Assembly: GCF_001902295.1 (NCBI RefSeq)
Contig: NZ_CP018335.1
Span: 3,968,001 to 4,032,000, forward strand
Length of the DNA: 64,000 nt
Source of the DNA: Clostridium kluyveri
Lineage (GTDB): Bacteria > Bacillota > Clostridia > Clostridiales > Clostridiaceae
Direction of reading: 5' to 3'
Below the pieces are notes generated by a model, which worked only from the letters and a program-made list of their open reading frames with translations, was not told where the DNA came from and made no database searches. Below are positions 26,144-34,699 of the stretch, one piece after another (the first letter of the stretch is position 1; the number at the start of each line of letters is the position of its first letter). The translations under genes and the position numbers were made by a program.

Positions 26144-27415
26144 ATGATACGATTTAATAGTGCATTAAAAGAATTATGGAACCGAAAAATAATAACTGTT
26201 CTTATAGTTCTTCAGTTTACATTGGGCTTATTTCATTTTATAACATCAGTTAACATTTATTACTCCATGAATTATTTAAGTAATAATAACAATTGCTTAT
26301 TAGATACAAATACTACATATTTTATGCGTACTCATAATATAAAACAATATAGAGATTTTAGCCAGGAAATGAAGGATAGTGTTGACCAAGTATACAAAGC
26401 ACTTATTAGTAGTAAATCAATAGAAGGGTATGGTACTTATAACACATATATGCCATTGGAATTAAAGAACAGTTCAAAGCCAATTGCAGAAGAGTTGAAG
26501 AATAGTCTTATTAATCCTCAAATGCATGTTGATAAACCTACCATTGAAACAATTACAATTGATAAAGGCTACTATGATATGTTAAAAGAATCAATTTCTA
26601 AAGGGAAAGGATTTACTGCGGCAGATTTTAAAAAGAAACCTGAAGAGAAGCAAGGAGTAATATTAGGTTCTTTTTTGGAAAAGTATTTTGATATCGGAGA
26701 TATTATAAATGATAAATTTATTGTTTATGGTTTTCTAAAAAAAGATAAATTTATTCCTATACAAAATGATGGTAATATATATGTAAAGCTTGATAAAAGA
26801 ATGCTGCTGCCAAATACAAATGATACTATGAAAGATTCCGAAAGTAGATATTACGAATTAGTACAAGGAACCCTGTTAAAGCTGAAAAATAAAGAAGATG
26901 TTGATACCGTAAATAAACTGATGTTAAATAGAGGAAAAAATTTGCAATTTTATATAAAGAATTTAGGAGATGCCATAAATGATGAAAATGTAGCTATAAA
27001 TAAAAACGAAAAACCCATAATAATAATGGAAATAATAATTGGAATTTTTTTTATTTTAGGAATAGTTGTTATTACATTAACTTCAATTCTTATTAGAAAA
27101 AGGGAATTTGGTATAAAACTAGCTTTTGGAGAAAGTTTAATAGGTATATTTTACCAGTTATTAATTGAGAATTTTATAACATTTTTCATAGGTTTTGTGT
27201 TATCTCTAATATATTTTCGTATAAAATATGCAGATGTTATTAGAAATGCCAACACAATGGGAATAGTCGGTGTTTTTGATGTTAAACTAAGCTTTCCTAT
27301 TTTGGTTATAGTGTTTTTCATAACTTTTTCTATAGTTATAATTGCAAATATGATTATTCTAGAACTATTCTTAAAAAAACTTGAGCCAAAAGAGTTAATT
27401 GGAGGAATAGAGTGA
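26144..27415 (+). CDS. FtsX-like ABC transporter permease (second subunit)
   Basis: A 423-residue paralogue of the preceding permease with the same topology: N-terminal helix at about 12-34, a larger extracellular domain to about 285, then three helices near the C-terminus. The coupling segment is RKREFGIKLAFGESLIGIFY. I take the ATG at 26144, four bases after the stop of the first permease, with AAAGGGG upstream; an earlier in-frame ATG at 26126 would overlap that gene. Two unequal permeases suggest a heterodimeric transporter. Its stop overlaps the ATPase start. Confidence 0.87.
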   Translation: MIRFNSALKELWNRKIITVLIVLQFTLGLFHFITSVNIYYSMNYLSNNNNCLLDTNTTYFMRTHNIKQYRDFSQEMKDSVDQVYKALISSKSIEGYGTYNTYMPLELKNSSKPIAEELKNSLINPQMHVDKPTIETITIDKGYYDMLKESISKGKGFTAADFKKKPEEKQGVILGSFLEKYFDIGDIINDKFIVYGFLKKDKFIPIQNDGNIYVKLDKRMLLPNTNDTMKDSESRYYELVQGTLLKLKNKEDVDTVNKLMLNRGKNLQFYIKNLGDAINDENVAINKNEKPIIIMEIIIGIFFILGIVVITLTSILIRKREFGIKLAFGESLIGIFYQLLIENFITFFIGFVLSLIYFRIKYADVIRNANTMGIVGVFDVKLSFPILVIVFFITFSIVIIANMIILELFLKKLEPKELIGGIE

Positions 27416-28086
27416 TGACTTTTATTAATCTTAAAAACATAAAAAAAATATATAGTAAAAAACAAAATAAAACCTTTGCGCTAAATGGAATTGATTTAAC
27501 TATTGATGAAGGTGATATGGTGGCAATAATGGGACCATCCGGGTCAGGCAAAAGTACTCTTTTGAATATATTAGGCTTGATTGATGTCCCAAGTAGTGGA
27601 AACTACTCATTGGATGGATATGCCGTAGAAAAAATAAAAACTAGAAACATACACAAGTTCCGCAATAAATATATAGGTTTTATATTTCAATATTTCGCAT
27701 TATTAAAGGATTATACAATGCTTGATAATGTTGTATTACCATTAACTTATAGAAGGATGCCGCACAAACAAAGGCTTAATAAAGCTAAGGAATATATTGA
27801 GAAGGTTGGAATTTCTGATTATATAGATAAAACTCCAGGTGAGTTATCAGGAGGTCAACAACAAAGGATAGCAATTGCAAGAGCTTTAGTTGGAGAACCA
27901 AGTTTAATATTAGCAGATGAACCTACTGGTAATCTTGATCAAAAAACTGGACAAGATATAATGAAACTTTTATGCCAAATAAATCGACAAAAAAAGACTA
28001 TAATTATAGTAACTCATGATATCAATGTAGCTAAGAAGTGTCACAGAATTATAACTATAGTCGATGGTAAAATTTTAGAAACATAG
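27415..28086 (+). CDS. ABC transporter ATP-binding protein (MacB/LolD type)
   Basis: A 223-residue ATPase that powers the two permeases. Walker A is GPSGSGKST (about 38-46), the Q-loop is IFQYFALL, the signature is LSGGQQQRIAIARAL, Walker B is LILADEPTGNLD and the switch histidine is in VTHDIN. The ATG at 27415 overlaps the permease stop (TGATG) and has GGAGG nine bases upstream; GTG 27412 is an alternative. ATPases of this subfamily pair with FtsX-like permeases in peptide export or bacteriocin/antibiotic resistance. No accessory sensor kinase is present, unlike BceAB systems. Confidence 0.93.
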   Translation: MTFINLKNIKKIYSKKQNKTFALNGIDLTIDEGDMVAIMGPSGSGKSTLLNILGLIDVPSSGNYSLDGYAVEKIKTRNIHKFRNKYIGFIFQYFALLKDYTMLDNVVLPLTYRRMPHKQRLNKAKEYIEKVGISDYIDKTPGELSGGQQQRIAIARALVGEPSLILADEPTGNLDQKTGQDIMKLLCQINRQKKTIIIVTHDINVAKKCHRIITIVDGKILET

Positions 28087-28263
28087 AGAGGGATTTTTAA
28101 TATGTGAGTATAGGCTTTCGTGTATATTTTTTATAAATCCAGTGAGTCTGTGGCTGCTTGGATGATATTTCTTCCAAAGAAAAAGGTTTTCGGATTGGCA
28201 TAGATGAACTATTATGTATGTACCGACAAGAGTTGTATCTCGAACTGGAGAATTAGATAAACT
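28087..28263. other. Decayed sequence downstream of the ABC operon
   Basis: The plus strand shows short broken stretches of protein-like sequence in different frames (for example DDISSKEKGFRIGIDELL near 28170 and PTRVVSRTGELDKLPAVAF near 28220). They look like one gene fragment with frameshifts, but I do not recognise the family. The last stretch runs into the family B repeat. Confidence 0.4.
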
Positions 28264-28490
28264 TCCAGCAGTTGCATTTGAGTTTAACGTGCCCTGCAAC
28301 CACAGACACAGGCTTAAACATGCATATACACAGGCTTAAACATGCATATGGTGGGAAACTAATTTATAAGCCATTCACAATACTTATTATACACAGTATT
28401 TGTTACAATCCAATGTCCTATGTAATAACTATTTGTAAATAATATAAGAAATAAGCACCCTAGATAAAGAGTGCTTATTTTCAATATTCT
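28264..28490. repeat. Repeat family B, third copy
   Basis: It contains GCAGTTGCATTTGAG, CCTGCAACCACAGACAC, TATACACAGTATTTGTTACAA and the hairpin AAATAAGCACCC...GAGTGCTTATTTT in the same order as the copies at 20940-21345. Inside it a 22-bp unit at 28306-28327 is perfectly duplicated at 28328-28349. On the minus strand TTGGAT and TATAAT 16 bases apart form a promoter-like pair. Confidence 0.7.
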
Positions 28491-28589
28491 TTAGAACCCG
28501 GAAAAATAAAGGTATATTTTTTTATGTCTAAATCCCCGCAAAATTATATCTTAATAGAATTTTAAACTTTTCTATGCCAGTCATATCAA

Positions 28590-28632
28590 TGGCGCACCCA
28601 GCAGACCTCGAACCTGCGGCCTCTGAATTCGA
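28590..28632 (-). other. Attachment-site relic: 3' half of tRNA-Arg (distal att)
   Basis: These 43 bases match positions 39749-39791 of the intact tRNA-Arg(TCG) with four mismatches. They include the CCA end, acceptor strand, T arm and anticodon-side strand, in the same orientation. The match stops abruptly after ATTCGA. The tRNA 5' half is absent, so this is not a working tRNA; it is the copy expected at the far end of an element integrated in the tRNA. Confidence 0.85.
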
Positions 28633-29133
28633 TTCCTAATTATCATTAATTTTTATGTTTTTTTAAAATCGCTTAATATCAATGGATTGGGTGTTAATTT
28701 ATATTATCTAAAGTTAATATTTTTTAGCTCTATTTAAAACTTTGGAGGGAAATTTATATATACATAACTGCTGTAATATCAATGCTTTTACCTGTATTAG
28801 AATTAATACAATAGGAAAGATATTCCGTTATTTAATCTATTATTTTAATTTTATAGTATATTCATCTAACTTGTATAATCAATATTTATATGTTTAAAGG
28901 TAGTAGAAGCTTGTACTCCATAATAATTACGTAGCTTTTAAGTGGCTCTATGCTGCATATAATCATAAGTAAAATTCCTGCTAATAAAACTCTAAAATAG
29001 AGGAAATATTTAATAATAAATAGTTGTAATAAATTACACAGAAAGTATTTCAACATGGTATAATGTAAAAATAAAAAGAACATGTTAACAGTTAAAGGCA
29101 TAACAACCGATAAAAAATACTGGAGTGAAATTA

Positions 29134-29496
29134 ATGTTTTTCATTGGAATTTTTGGAATTGAGAATAAAAATAAAAATATTTTAACAAATCGAAATAATA
29201 TTTGTCCATTATGTAATGCTTATGGTAGTTATGATATTCTAAAGTCATATAACTATTTTCATATTTTCTTCATTCCTTTATGGAAATGGAATACACGTTA
29301 TCTTATCAGGACCCATTGTTGTATGAAATTTTGTACACTTGACGATAATATCGGTCTTCGAATAGAAAATGGTGAAATGGTAGAAATCAAAAGGGAGTAT
29401 ATACATTGTGATAATAACCATAATCTCTGTCCCCACTGTTCTTCACAGATAGAGCCTGGATTTCATTACTGTCCACATTGTGGTAAAAGAATATAA
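29134..29496 (+). CDS. Zinc-ribbon protein
   Basis: A 120-residue protein with two probable zinc sites: CPLC early on with HCC and C in the central THCCMKFC segment, and a C-terminal double-CxxC ribbon, CPHCSSQIEPGFHYCPHCGK. The N-terminal FFIGIFGIENKNKNI and YNYFHIFFIPLWKWN pattern is shared by a family of small clostridial zinc-ribbon proteins of unknown function. I use the ATG at 29134 with GGAG upstream; a GTG at 29125 is too close to it. It opens the left part of the integrative element. Confidence 0.78.
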   Translation: MFFIGIFGIENKNKNILTNRNNICPLCNAYGSYDILKSYNYFHIFFIPLWKWNTRYLIRTHCCMKFCTLDDNIGLRIENGEMVEIKREYIHCDNNHNLCPHCSSQIEPGFHYCPHCGKRI

Positions 29497-29559
29497 AAAA
29501 TATAAAACATGTACTTTGTAAAAACATCTGTACTGATACCCTGAAACCTTTGATATAAA

Positions 29560-29916
29560 ATGTTTAAACGGAAAATGGGATATTTTGGGTTTATAGGATT
29601 TATGGGGTTTTATGCTTTGAAATATTTAACTACATATAATATTACAGATCTTTGTTGGATTGCTTACTTTGCATTTTTCGGGGCTTTTGGGATTGCTAAA
29701 ATTAGTATTGATATTCCGGATGAACGATATTATAAAAATGCTACAATGGCAAAAGCTTTTTTAGGCAATATAGCTATATATAAAATGGCCATACTATTCA
29801 TTAGCGGAGTTCTTTTCCCTGTTATTCGTGCATATATGATAGTATTTATTTCTATCTGCTTTGCCTCATTAGTGATTGCATATGCTATAAAATTTTACAT
29901 TTTAGAAGAAGGATAA
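29560..29916 (+). CDS. DUF3796-type small membrane protein
   Basis: A 118-residue protein with about four hydrophobic segments and the conserved KISIDIPDERYYKNATMAKA loop. It has the features of the DUF3796 family. Such genes are commonly found directly before a small XRE-type regulator, as here, where the stop and the next start are 11 bases apart. The pair is probably a two-gene operon in which the regulator controls the membrane protein. The function is unknown. The start at 29560 has no clear Shine-Dalgarno site. Confidence 0.75.
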   Translation: MFKRKMGYFGFIGFMGFYALKYLTTYNITDLCWIAYFAFFGAFGIAKISIDIPDERYYKNATMAKAFLGNIAIYKMAILFISGVLFPVIRAYMIVFISICFASLVIAYAIKFYILEEG

Positions 29917-29927
29917 GGAGTATTATA

Positions 29928-30125
29928 GTGAATTTTATTTGTAATTTAAAAAAATACCGACAGTTAAAAGAACTAACACAGGAAGAATTGGCTAAAATAG
30001 TTGGAGTAAGAAGAGAAACAATTATGCGATTAGAAGCAGGGAAATATAACCCATCCTTAAAACTAGCAATAGACATATCAAGAGCTGTTGATGCACCCAT
30101 CGAAGAAATATTTATTTTCGATTAA
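29928..30125 (+). CDS. Small XRE-family transcriptional regulator
   Basis: A 65-residue helix-turn-helix protein consisting of the DNA-binding domain only: NLKKYRQLKELTQEELAKIV for the first helices, VGVRRETIMRLEAGKYNPSL for the recognition helix, and a C-terminal APIEEIFIF segment. The GTG at 29928 has AAGGAG eight bases upstream. It is coupled to the DUF3796 membrane protein gene. Single-domain regulators of this type usually control their own operon. Confidence 0.88.
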   Translation: MNFICNLKKYRQLKELTQEELAKIVGVRRETIMRLEAGKYNPSLKLAIDISRAVDAPIEEIFIFD

Positions 30126-30250
30126 GATTCTTCTATACAAAGAATTATCGATAATTGGAATATTTATGATGCCAGCAATAAAATAAGGACCTATTATATT
30201 TAATTTTTATAACACGTCATATATTTATTTGGATGAATATAGACATGATT

Positions 30251-30284
30251 AAACCCTCCAGCTGAATTAGGTGAAGGGTTTTTG
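30251..30284 (+). terminator. Terminator downstream of the XRE gene
   Basis: AAACCCT and AGGGTTT pair around a 17-base loop, followed by TTTG. Confidence 0.6.
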
Positions 30285-30351
30285 TGACCAGTTTTGGTTT
30301 GATTATGATTTCTACTGAAAATCAAAGACCTGACGGAAATAAAGGTTTAAA

Positions 30352-30446
30352 GTGTTAATACAATCCTTGTTAAGGTTCAACAATACAAATTCCTTTAGTA
30401 ATACAGTACCATATTCATTTAAATACAACCCTTGTTACAGTTCATA
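30352..30446. CRISPR. Relic two-repeat CRISPR (type I-B-like repeats), no cas genes
   Basis: Two 30-base repeats flank one 35-base spacer. Repeat 1 (30352-30381) ends in CCTTGTTAAGGTTCAAC, and repeat 2 (30417-30446) begins ATTTAAATACAACCCTTGTT. They match each other at most positions. Each keeps a different end of the clostridial type I-B consensus as I know it (ATTTAAATACA...TGTTAAGGTTCAAC, read on this strand). The spacer length is normal for that type. No leader or cas gene is visible, so this is an orphan remnant within the integrative element. Confidence 0.68.
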
Positions 30447-30545
30447 TTATAATTATAATACCACAGAAGTTTAATGTTTAAAGTTGGTTATAATGGTTAA
30501 TACTATAAGAATACTTTAAAGTCACTCATTATGTTCTAATTAGTG

Positions 30546-30575
30546 AAAGCCCTGGGGTTGAAACCTAGGGCTTTT
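30546..30575 (+). terminator. Strong terminator hairpin
   Basis: AAAGCCCT and AGGGCTTT pair around GGGGTTGAAACCT, which itself has GGTT/AACC pairing, followed by TTGTG. No gene precedes it directly, so it may terminate a small RNA or the relic CRISPR transcript. The rest of 30447-30945 is AT-rich with no gene I can support. Confidence 0.65.
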
Positions 30576-30945
30576 GTGTTTTAAGTTTATATTAACTCAT
30601 AGTCTTTAATCATTTTCTTGTATTAATCATTCCTATCTCTTAGATCATATTTAATTTCTTTATCATCGCAAGAAATATCTTTTTCCAAATTTATTTGTCT
30701 TACTATTTATAAACTTCCCATTATATTTAAAAGTGACTGATAACTATCTACTTCATAGATACTTAATATGACTTGTAGATAATTCATTAAATAGTTTTTT
30801 TGCACATGTAATTTTAGCTTCTTCAATTTTTCCTAAATGCATACTTTTCATTCTTAACTTTTATTAATAACGTTCCGTTAAATAAAAATGTCTAAAGCCC
30901 TTTAAAACCAAGGCTATAGGCTTGCAACCTTTTGTTTGTTGTATT

Positions 30946-31265
30946 CTAAAAATCATTGCACTTTTTTGGAGTACTGGGTGCAATGTAACTTTTAATAATG
31001 TACTGTTCCAGTTTATATTTTTTAATCTTTCCATATATCTCTGGACCCTCATTAAGCTTTATGATTATATCATTCAACTTATATTGTATCATCCTTTTAG
31101 AATATCCTGTTTGTTGTACTATTTTCATTATTGGATATTTAAATATATATCTCATGTAAAATATATCTTTCTCCACGGTCTCCAGAGTATTATTTATTTC
31201 CATTGTAAATTCCAAGGTTTTAAAATATCTTTCCTCATATCCTCCGGTATTCTATTTAATGTCAT
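30946..31265 (-). pseudogene. Sigma-region-4-like HTH protein, frameshifted
   Basis: The main reading frame (30946-31215) encodes EKDIFYMRYIFKYPIMKIVQ followed by QTGYSKRMIQYKLNDIIIKL, which looks like a sigma-factor region 4 or phage-type late regulator HTH. Upstream, starting at the ATG at 31265, a second frame reads MTLNRIPEDMRKDIL and would join the HTH part if one base were removed near 31220. The gene thus appears broken by a frameshift. Phage-like elements often carry such regulators. Confidence 0.6.
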
Positions 31266-31521
31266 AGTGGTCACTATCCTTTTTACGTTTAATTGTCTCG
31301 TAACGGGCATATACCCACTTTACAATATTAAGAACTATGCGAAGCAATATTTTCAAACTTAACACCTATTCGTGAAAAACATTCATAAGATACAATATCA
31401 CATCCATCCACTTATTCAATATCATATATTATGAGGATATTCTAACAATTAACTTATACTTAAAAAATTCACAGTGCTATTAAATTGTATTATTAAAATT
31501 CTCTATAAGGGGGATCAATAT

Positions 31522-32037
31522 ATGAATTCAATATCAGATATTAATTTAAATAATGATTATAGACATAATTGTAAAATCAACGAACCAAACCTAGTTATCT
31601 TAAAATGTGGAGAAGCTGGTCAGATAATACTACCTGACACTACCCCAGGCGGAACTACTGCTACTATCGCTACTGTCACTATAGATACTTCTAAATTTTG
31701 TAATCCATGTACGAAGCTTGAATTTACAAGTAATATAATCGCAACACCTACTTCACCCACAGCACCTGTTGTAGGAACTTTAAATTTTCAAGTATTTAGA
31801 TTTTGTAATGATCAACAACCCATACCTATTGGCGGACAATTTTCTCTTGCAGTAGCACAAGCAACAGCAGTCCCTGCTTCTACTATATTCACATTTTTTG
31901 TATGTGATTGTAACCAATGTTTAAACGGATGCTGCACTTATGCTATAACAGTGACAGCTGCTGGGACTATTATTACAGGCAATATTGGTGTTTTCGCTGC
32001 AAGACTAGCAGCAATTACTGTAGATAATCCAGAATAA
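31522..32037 (+). CDS. DUF4489-family protein
   Basis: A 171-residue protein with the shape of the clostridial DUF4489 family: a short polar N-terminus, then LKCGEAGQIILPD, a Thr/Ala-rich beta region and a cysteine-rich segment, FVCDCNQCLNGCCTYAITVT. The chain has no signal peptide. The family's role is unknown; paralogues in clostridia suggest a structural or spore-surface role, but that is inference. I place the start at ATG 31522, with AAGGGGG upstream. It lies within the integrative element. Confidence 0.85.
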   Translation: MNSISDINLNNDYRHNCKINEPNLVILKCGEAGQIILPDTTPGGTTATIATVTIDTSKFCNPCTKLEFTSNIIATPTSPTAPVVGTLNFQVFRFCNDQQPIPIGGQFSLAVAQATAVPASTIFTFFVCDCNQCLNGCCTYAITVTAAGTIITGNIGVFAARLAAITVDNPE

Positions 32038-32175
32038 TACTATTGAATAAATAATTTTTAAGAAAATGGTATATTAACCATATAATCTTTTCTTGGTTGA
32101 TTGGTACCATTTTCATTTCATCACCCCTTTAGACACAATAAGGGAAAATTATGTATTAAAATAAATGATAAACGT

Positions 32176-32541
32176 TTAAAAATTCGATTTTGACTTATCA
32201 AGTTTAAGTTGTTCTTCACCCCATATAGCTAATTCATTCAATGTAGGAAGTAACGCTTTACCTCTTTCTGTTAAAGAATATTCAACTTTAGGAGGAATCG
32301 TTTCATATTGGATCCTAACAATAAGTTTATGTTCTTCTAATTCTTTTAAGGATTTTGTAAGCATCATGTTAGTAATACCTTTAACTTTTCGTTTTAATTC
32401 ATTATATCTAGTAGAGTCTTTAGTGGATAAACACCACATGATAGGCAATTTCCATTTTTGTCCTACAATATCAAGCGCATATATAACAGGACATTGTATA
32501 TCATATATATTATCATTAGGAAATTCCTTATTACAATTCAT
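32176..32541 (-). CDS. HxlR-family transcriptional regulator
   Basis: A winged-helix regulator of 121 residues. The family signature CPVIYALDIVGQKWKLPIMW includes the redox-reactive N-terminal cysteine. The recognition helix is around NMMLTKSLKELEEHKLIVRI and the wing is PPKVEYSLTERGKALLP. The start at ATG 32541 has AAAGGAG upstream. It is divergent from the flavoprotein gene at 32675, with 133 bases between, the standard layout for an HxlR protein that controls a neighbouring reductase. The inducer may be an electrophile or quinone; that is inference. Confidence 0.9.
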   Translation of the reverse strand: MNCNKEFPNDNIYDIQCPVIYALDIVGQKWKLPIMWCLSTKDSTRYNELKRKVKGITNMMLTKSLKELEEHKLIVRIQYETIPPKVEYSLTERGKALLPTLNELAIWGEEQLKLDKSKSNF

Positions 32542-32674
32542 AATTACAACTCCTTTAAATCTCAAGGTATATTTTTTATACTTACACAGAAAAAACTGCA
32601 TACTTGTATATTTATACCCTTATGTTATATTAATTATAACATAAAAATAAAATATTAGAAATAGGAGTGTTACT

Positions 32675-33322
32675 ATGAAAGTTTATGCTATTAATGGAAG
32701 TCCAAGAAAAAATAAAAATACAGCCACATTACTTCAAAAAACTTTAGATGGAGTAAAAGAAAATACAAAAGATAAAGAAATTGAGACTGAAATAATTAAT
32801 TTATATGACTTAAACTATACTGGGTGTATAAGTTGCTTTGCCTGTAAAAGACTTGGAAGTAAAAGTTATGGAAAATGTGCATTAAAAGACGATATTCAAG
32901 AAGTTTTAGAAAAATTATCTCAAGCTGATGGGATTATTTTCGGATCTCCAGTATATATTGGTAATATAACAGGTCAATTAAAATCATTTTTAGAAAGACT
33001 ATTATTTCCTTATTTAGTATATGATAAGAACCTTTCTTCAATTGCACCAAAAAAGATGCCAACAGCATTCATTTATACAATGGGTGCTCCAGAAGAATCT
33101 ATGGAAAATTATAAAGCAATATTCAATAGCGTGGAATCTTCTATAGAACACATATTTACAAAACCAAAAGTAATGTATTGTAATGATACTTACCAGTTTG
33201 ATGATTACTCAAAATATGAATCTACTCTTTTTTCTGAAGAAGCAAAAGCAACACATAGAAAAATTCAATTTCCTTTAGATTGTCAAAAAGCATTTGAATT
33301 AGGTGCTAGTTTAATAAAGTAG
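32675..33322 (+). CDS. Flavodoxin-fold NAD(P)H-dependent reductase / iron-sulphur flavoprotein-like
   Basis: A cytoplasmic FMN-binding protein of 215 residues. The phosphate-binding loop is NGSPRKNKNTATLL at about 7-20. A cysteine segment follows (GCISCFACKRLGSKSYGKC), as in iron-sulphur flavoproteins and multimeric flavodoxin WrbA-like reductases. IIFGSPVYIGNITGQLKSFL is the conserved flavin-contact region. It probably reduces quinones, nitro compounds or other electrophiles. Expression is likely repressed by the divergent HxlR regulator. ATG 32675 has AGGAG upstream. Confidence 0.88.
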   Translation: MKVYAINGSPRKNKNTATLLQKTLDGVKENTKDKEIETEIINLYDLNYTGCISCFACKRLGSKSYGKCALKDDIQEVLEKLSQADGIIFGSPVYIGNITGQLKSFLERLLFPYLVYDKNLSSIAPKKMPTAFIYTMGAPEESMENYKAIFNSVESSIEHIFTKPKVMYCNDTYQFDDYSKYESTLFSEEAKATHRKIQFPLDCQKAFELGASLIK

Positions 33323-33334
33323 AATAAAATGAAT

Positions 33335-33375
33335 GGCTATAAATGTAAAATATTTACACACTTATAGCCGTTTTC
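33335..33375 (+). terminator. Terminator after the flavoprotein gene
   Basis: GGCTATAA and TTATAGCC pair around a 19-base AT-rich loop and are followed by GTTTT. Confidence 0.75.
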
Positions 33376-33761
33376 TGTTCCATTACTACACAAACCCCAA
33401 CAACTAATAAAAAAGGAGTTTATATATGACTTTTCAAAGTAAATTCACATAGTTATAAGTGTTAATAGTTTTGAACTAAAAAATAAGGAAGTATCGCTCT
33501 AATTTACATTTGTACAATATATATTAGATTAATACTTCTCCAAAAAACAAATGAATCCTCTCAAGAAGGAGAAAAATTTAATAATTGTTCTCTCATGATA
33601 AGCAGCATCAAATACATAATAAATCTTTTCTCTAGTAAAATTTATACTACCCCTTATTAATCCAGTTCTCGCCTATTACGTAAAAGTAAGTTATTTTATG
33701 TTATAATTACAATGGATTTTTATTTTAATTATGTAAAATTATTAATAATGGAGGTTATAAA
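33376..33761. other. Intergenic region with a broken gene start and a segment shared with the toxin locus
   Basis: At 33425 an ATG with AAAGGAG upstream opens a frame of only eight codons (MTFQSKFT), probably the remnant of a lost gene. At about 33527-33562 the segment AATACTTCTCCAAAAAACAA and ATGAATCCTCTC closely matches sequence at about 22352-22379, just before the toxin candidate. The remainder is AT-rich and contains the promoter of the next gene. Confidence 0.4.
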
Positions 33762-34673
33762 ATGATTAAAAGCAAATTAATACTTATGCTGTGTGCTATG
33801 AGTATAACTTTTTCCATGGCAACTAAAGTAATGGCCGCAAATGACACTCAGCGTATCGGGGGTAGTGATAAGTATGATATCGCTATTGAAATTTCTAAAA
33901 GTGGCTGGGCTAATGGTTCAAAATATGCTGTATTAGCTAATGGTGAAAACTTTCCCGATGCTCTTAGTGCAGCTCCTCTTGCTAAAAAATATAATGCTCC
34001 TATTCTACTAAATTCGAGTACAACCCTAAACAATAGAGTTGAAGATGAGTTAAAGAGATTAGGGGTAAAGCAAACATTTATTATTGGTGGTTCATCAGTA
34101 ATATCTGATAACGTTAAGAATAAACTTCAGGAACTTAATATTAAGACTACAAGACTTTGGGGACAAAATAGATATGAAACATCAGTTAAGATTGCAGAAC
34201 AATTGGACTTTAATGGACAAGTTTCAGTAGCAAATGGAGAGAATTTTCCTGACGCTTTATCAATAGCACCTATTGCTGCAGAAAAATCTATGCAAGTTAT
34301 ACTTACACCGCCAAATACTTTACCTGAGTCTTTATCTAATTACATAAAGACTAACAAAATAACAAAAACATATATTATAGGAGAAAACGATGTAGTAAGT
34401 GACAATATTGCAAATAATTTTCCTAACAGCGAGAGGATATGGGGCAATAGCAAATATGACACTAATATTGCAGTGTTAAATAAATTTAAAAATGACTTGG
34501 ACCTTAGAAATATTTATTTAGCCAATGGTGAAAATTTTCCTGATGCTTTAGCGGCAAAAAATTCTTCTGGTATTGTATTAATAAATGATGATATGGAACA
34601 AACTACAGGTGACTTTATATCTTCGAATATAACTTCAAAATCTAAAACTAATATACTTGGGGTACAGGAGTAA
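33762..34673 (+). CDS. Cell-wall-binding repeat 2 (CWB2) protein, 5' part of a frameshifted gene
   Basis: A secreted protein that attaches to the cell wall through CWB2 repeats, as in clostridial surface proteins. A signal peptide covers residues 1-25 (cleavage near VMAAND). Three CWB2 repeats follow, each starting R(I/L)(G/W)G and carrying (L/V)ANGENFPDALS, at about 32-125, 126-220 and 221-300. The frame closes at ILGVQE because one base seems to be missing in the GGGG run at 34659-34662. With that base restored it continues as ILGGTGVIPPELINNIL into the next entry. ATG 33762 follows GGAGG. Confidence 0.85.
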   Translation: MIKSKLILMLCAMSITFSMATKVMAANDTQRIGGSDKYDIAIEISKSGWANGSKYAVLANGENFPDALSAAPLAKKYNAPILLNSSTTLNNRVEDELKRLGVKQTFIIGGSSVISDNVKNKLQELNIKTTRLWGQNRYETSVKIAEQLDFNGQVSVANGENFPDALSIAPIAAEKSMQVILTPPNTLPESLSNYIKTNKITKTYIIGENDVVSDNIANNFPNSERIWGNSKYDTNIAVLNKFKNDLDLRNIYLANGENFPDALAAKNSSGIVLINDDMEQTTGDFISSNITSKSKTNILGVQE

Positions 34674-34699
34674 TACCACCTGAGCTTATAAATAATATA

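Noticed and set aside
28075..28299. A 74-codon minus-strand frame through repeat family B
   Set aside because: It crosses the repeat border and the end of the ATPase gene, and the other family B copies do not keep the frame open.
28590..28632. A functional tRNA at the left end of the element
   Set aside because: Only the 3' half matches; the 5' half is absent and the T stem has a mismatch, so it can only be an attachment-site relic.
28886..29101. A 71-codon minus-strand frame rich in Leu and Phe
   Set aside because: No ribosome binding site and low-complexity AT-rich composition; probably intergenic.
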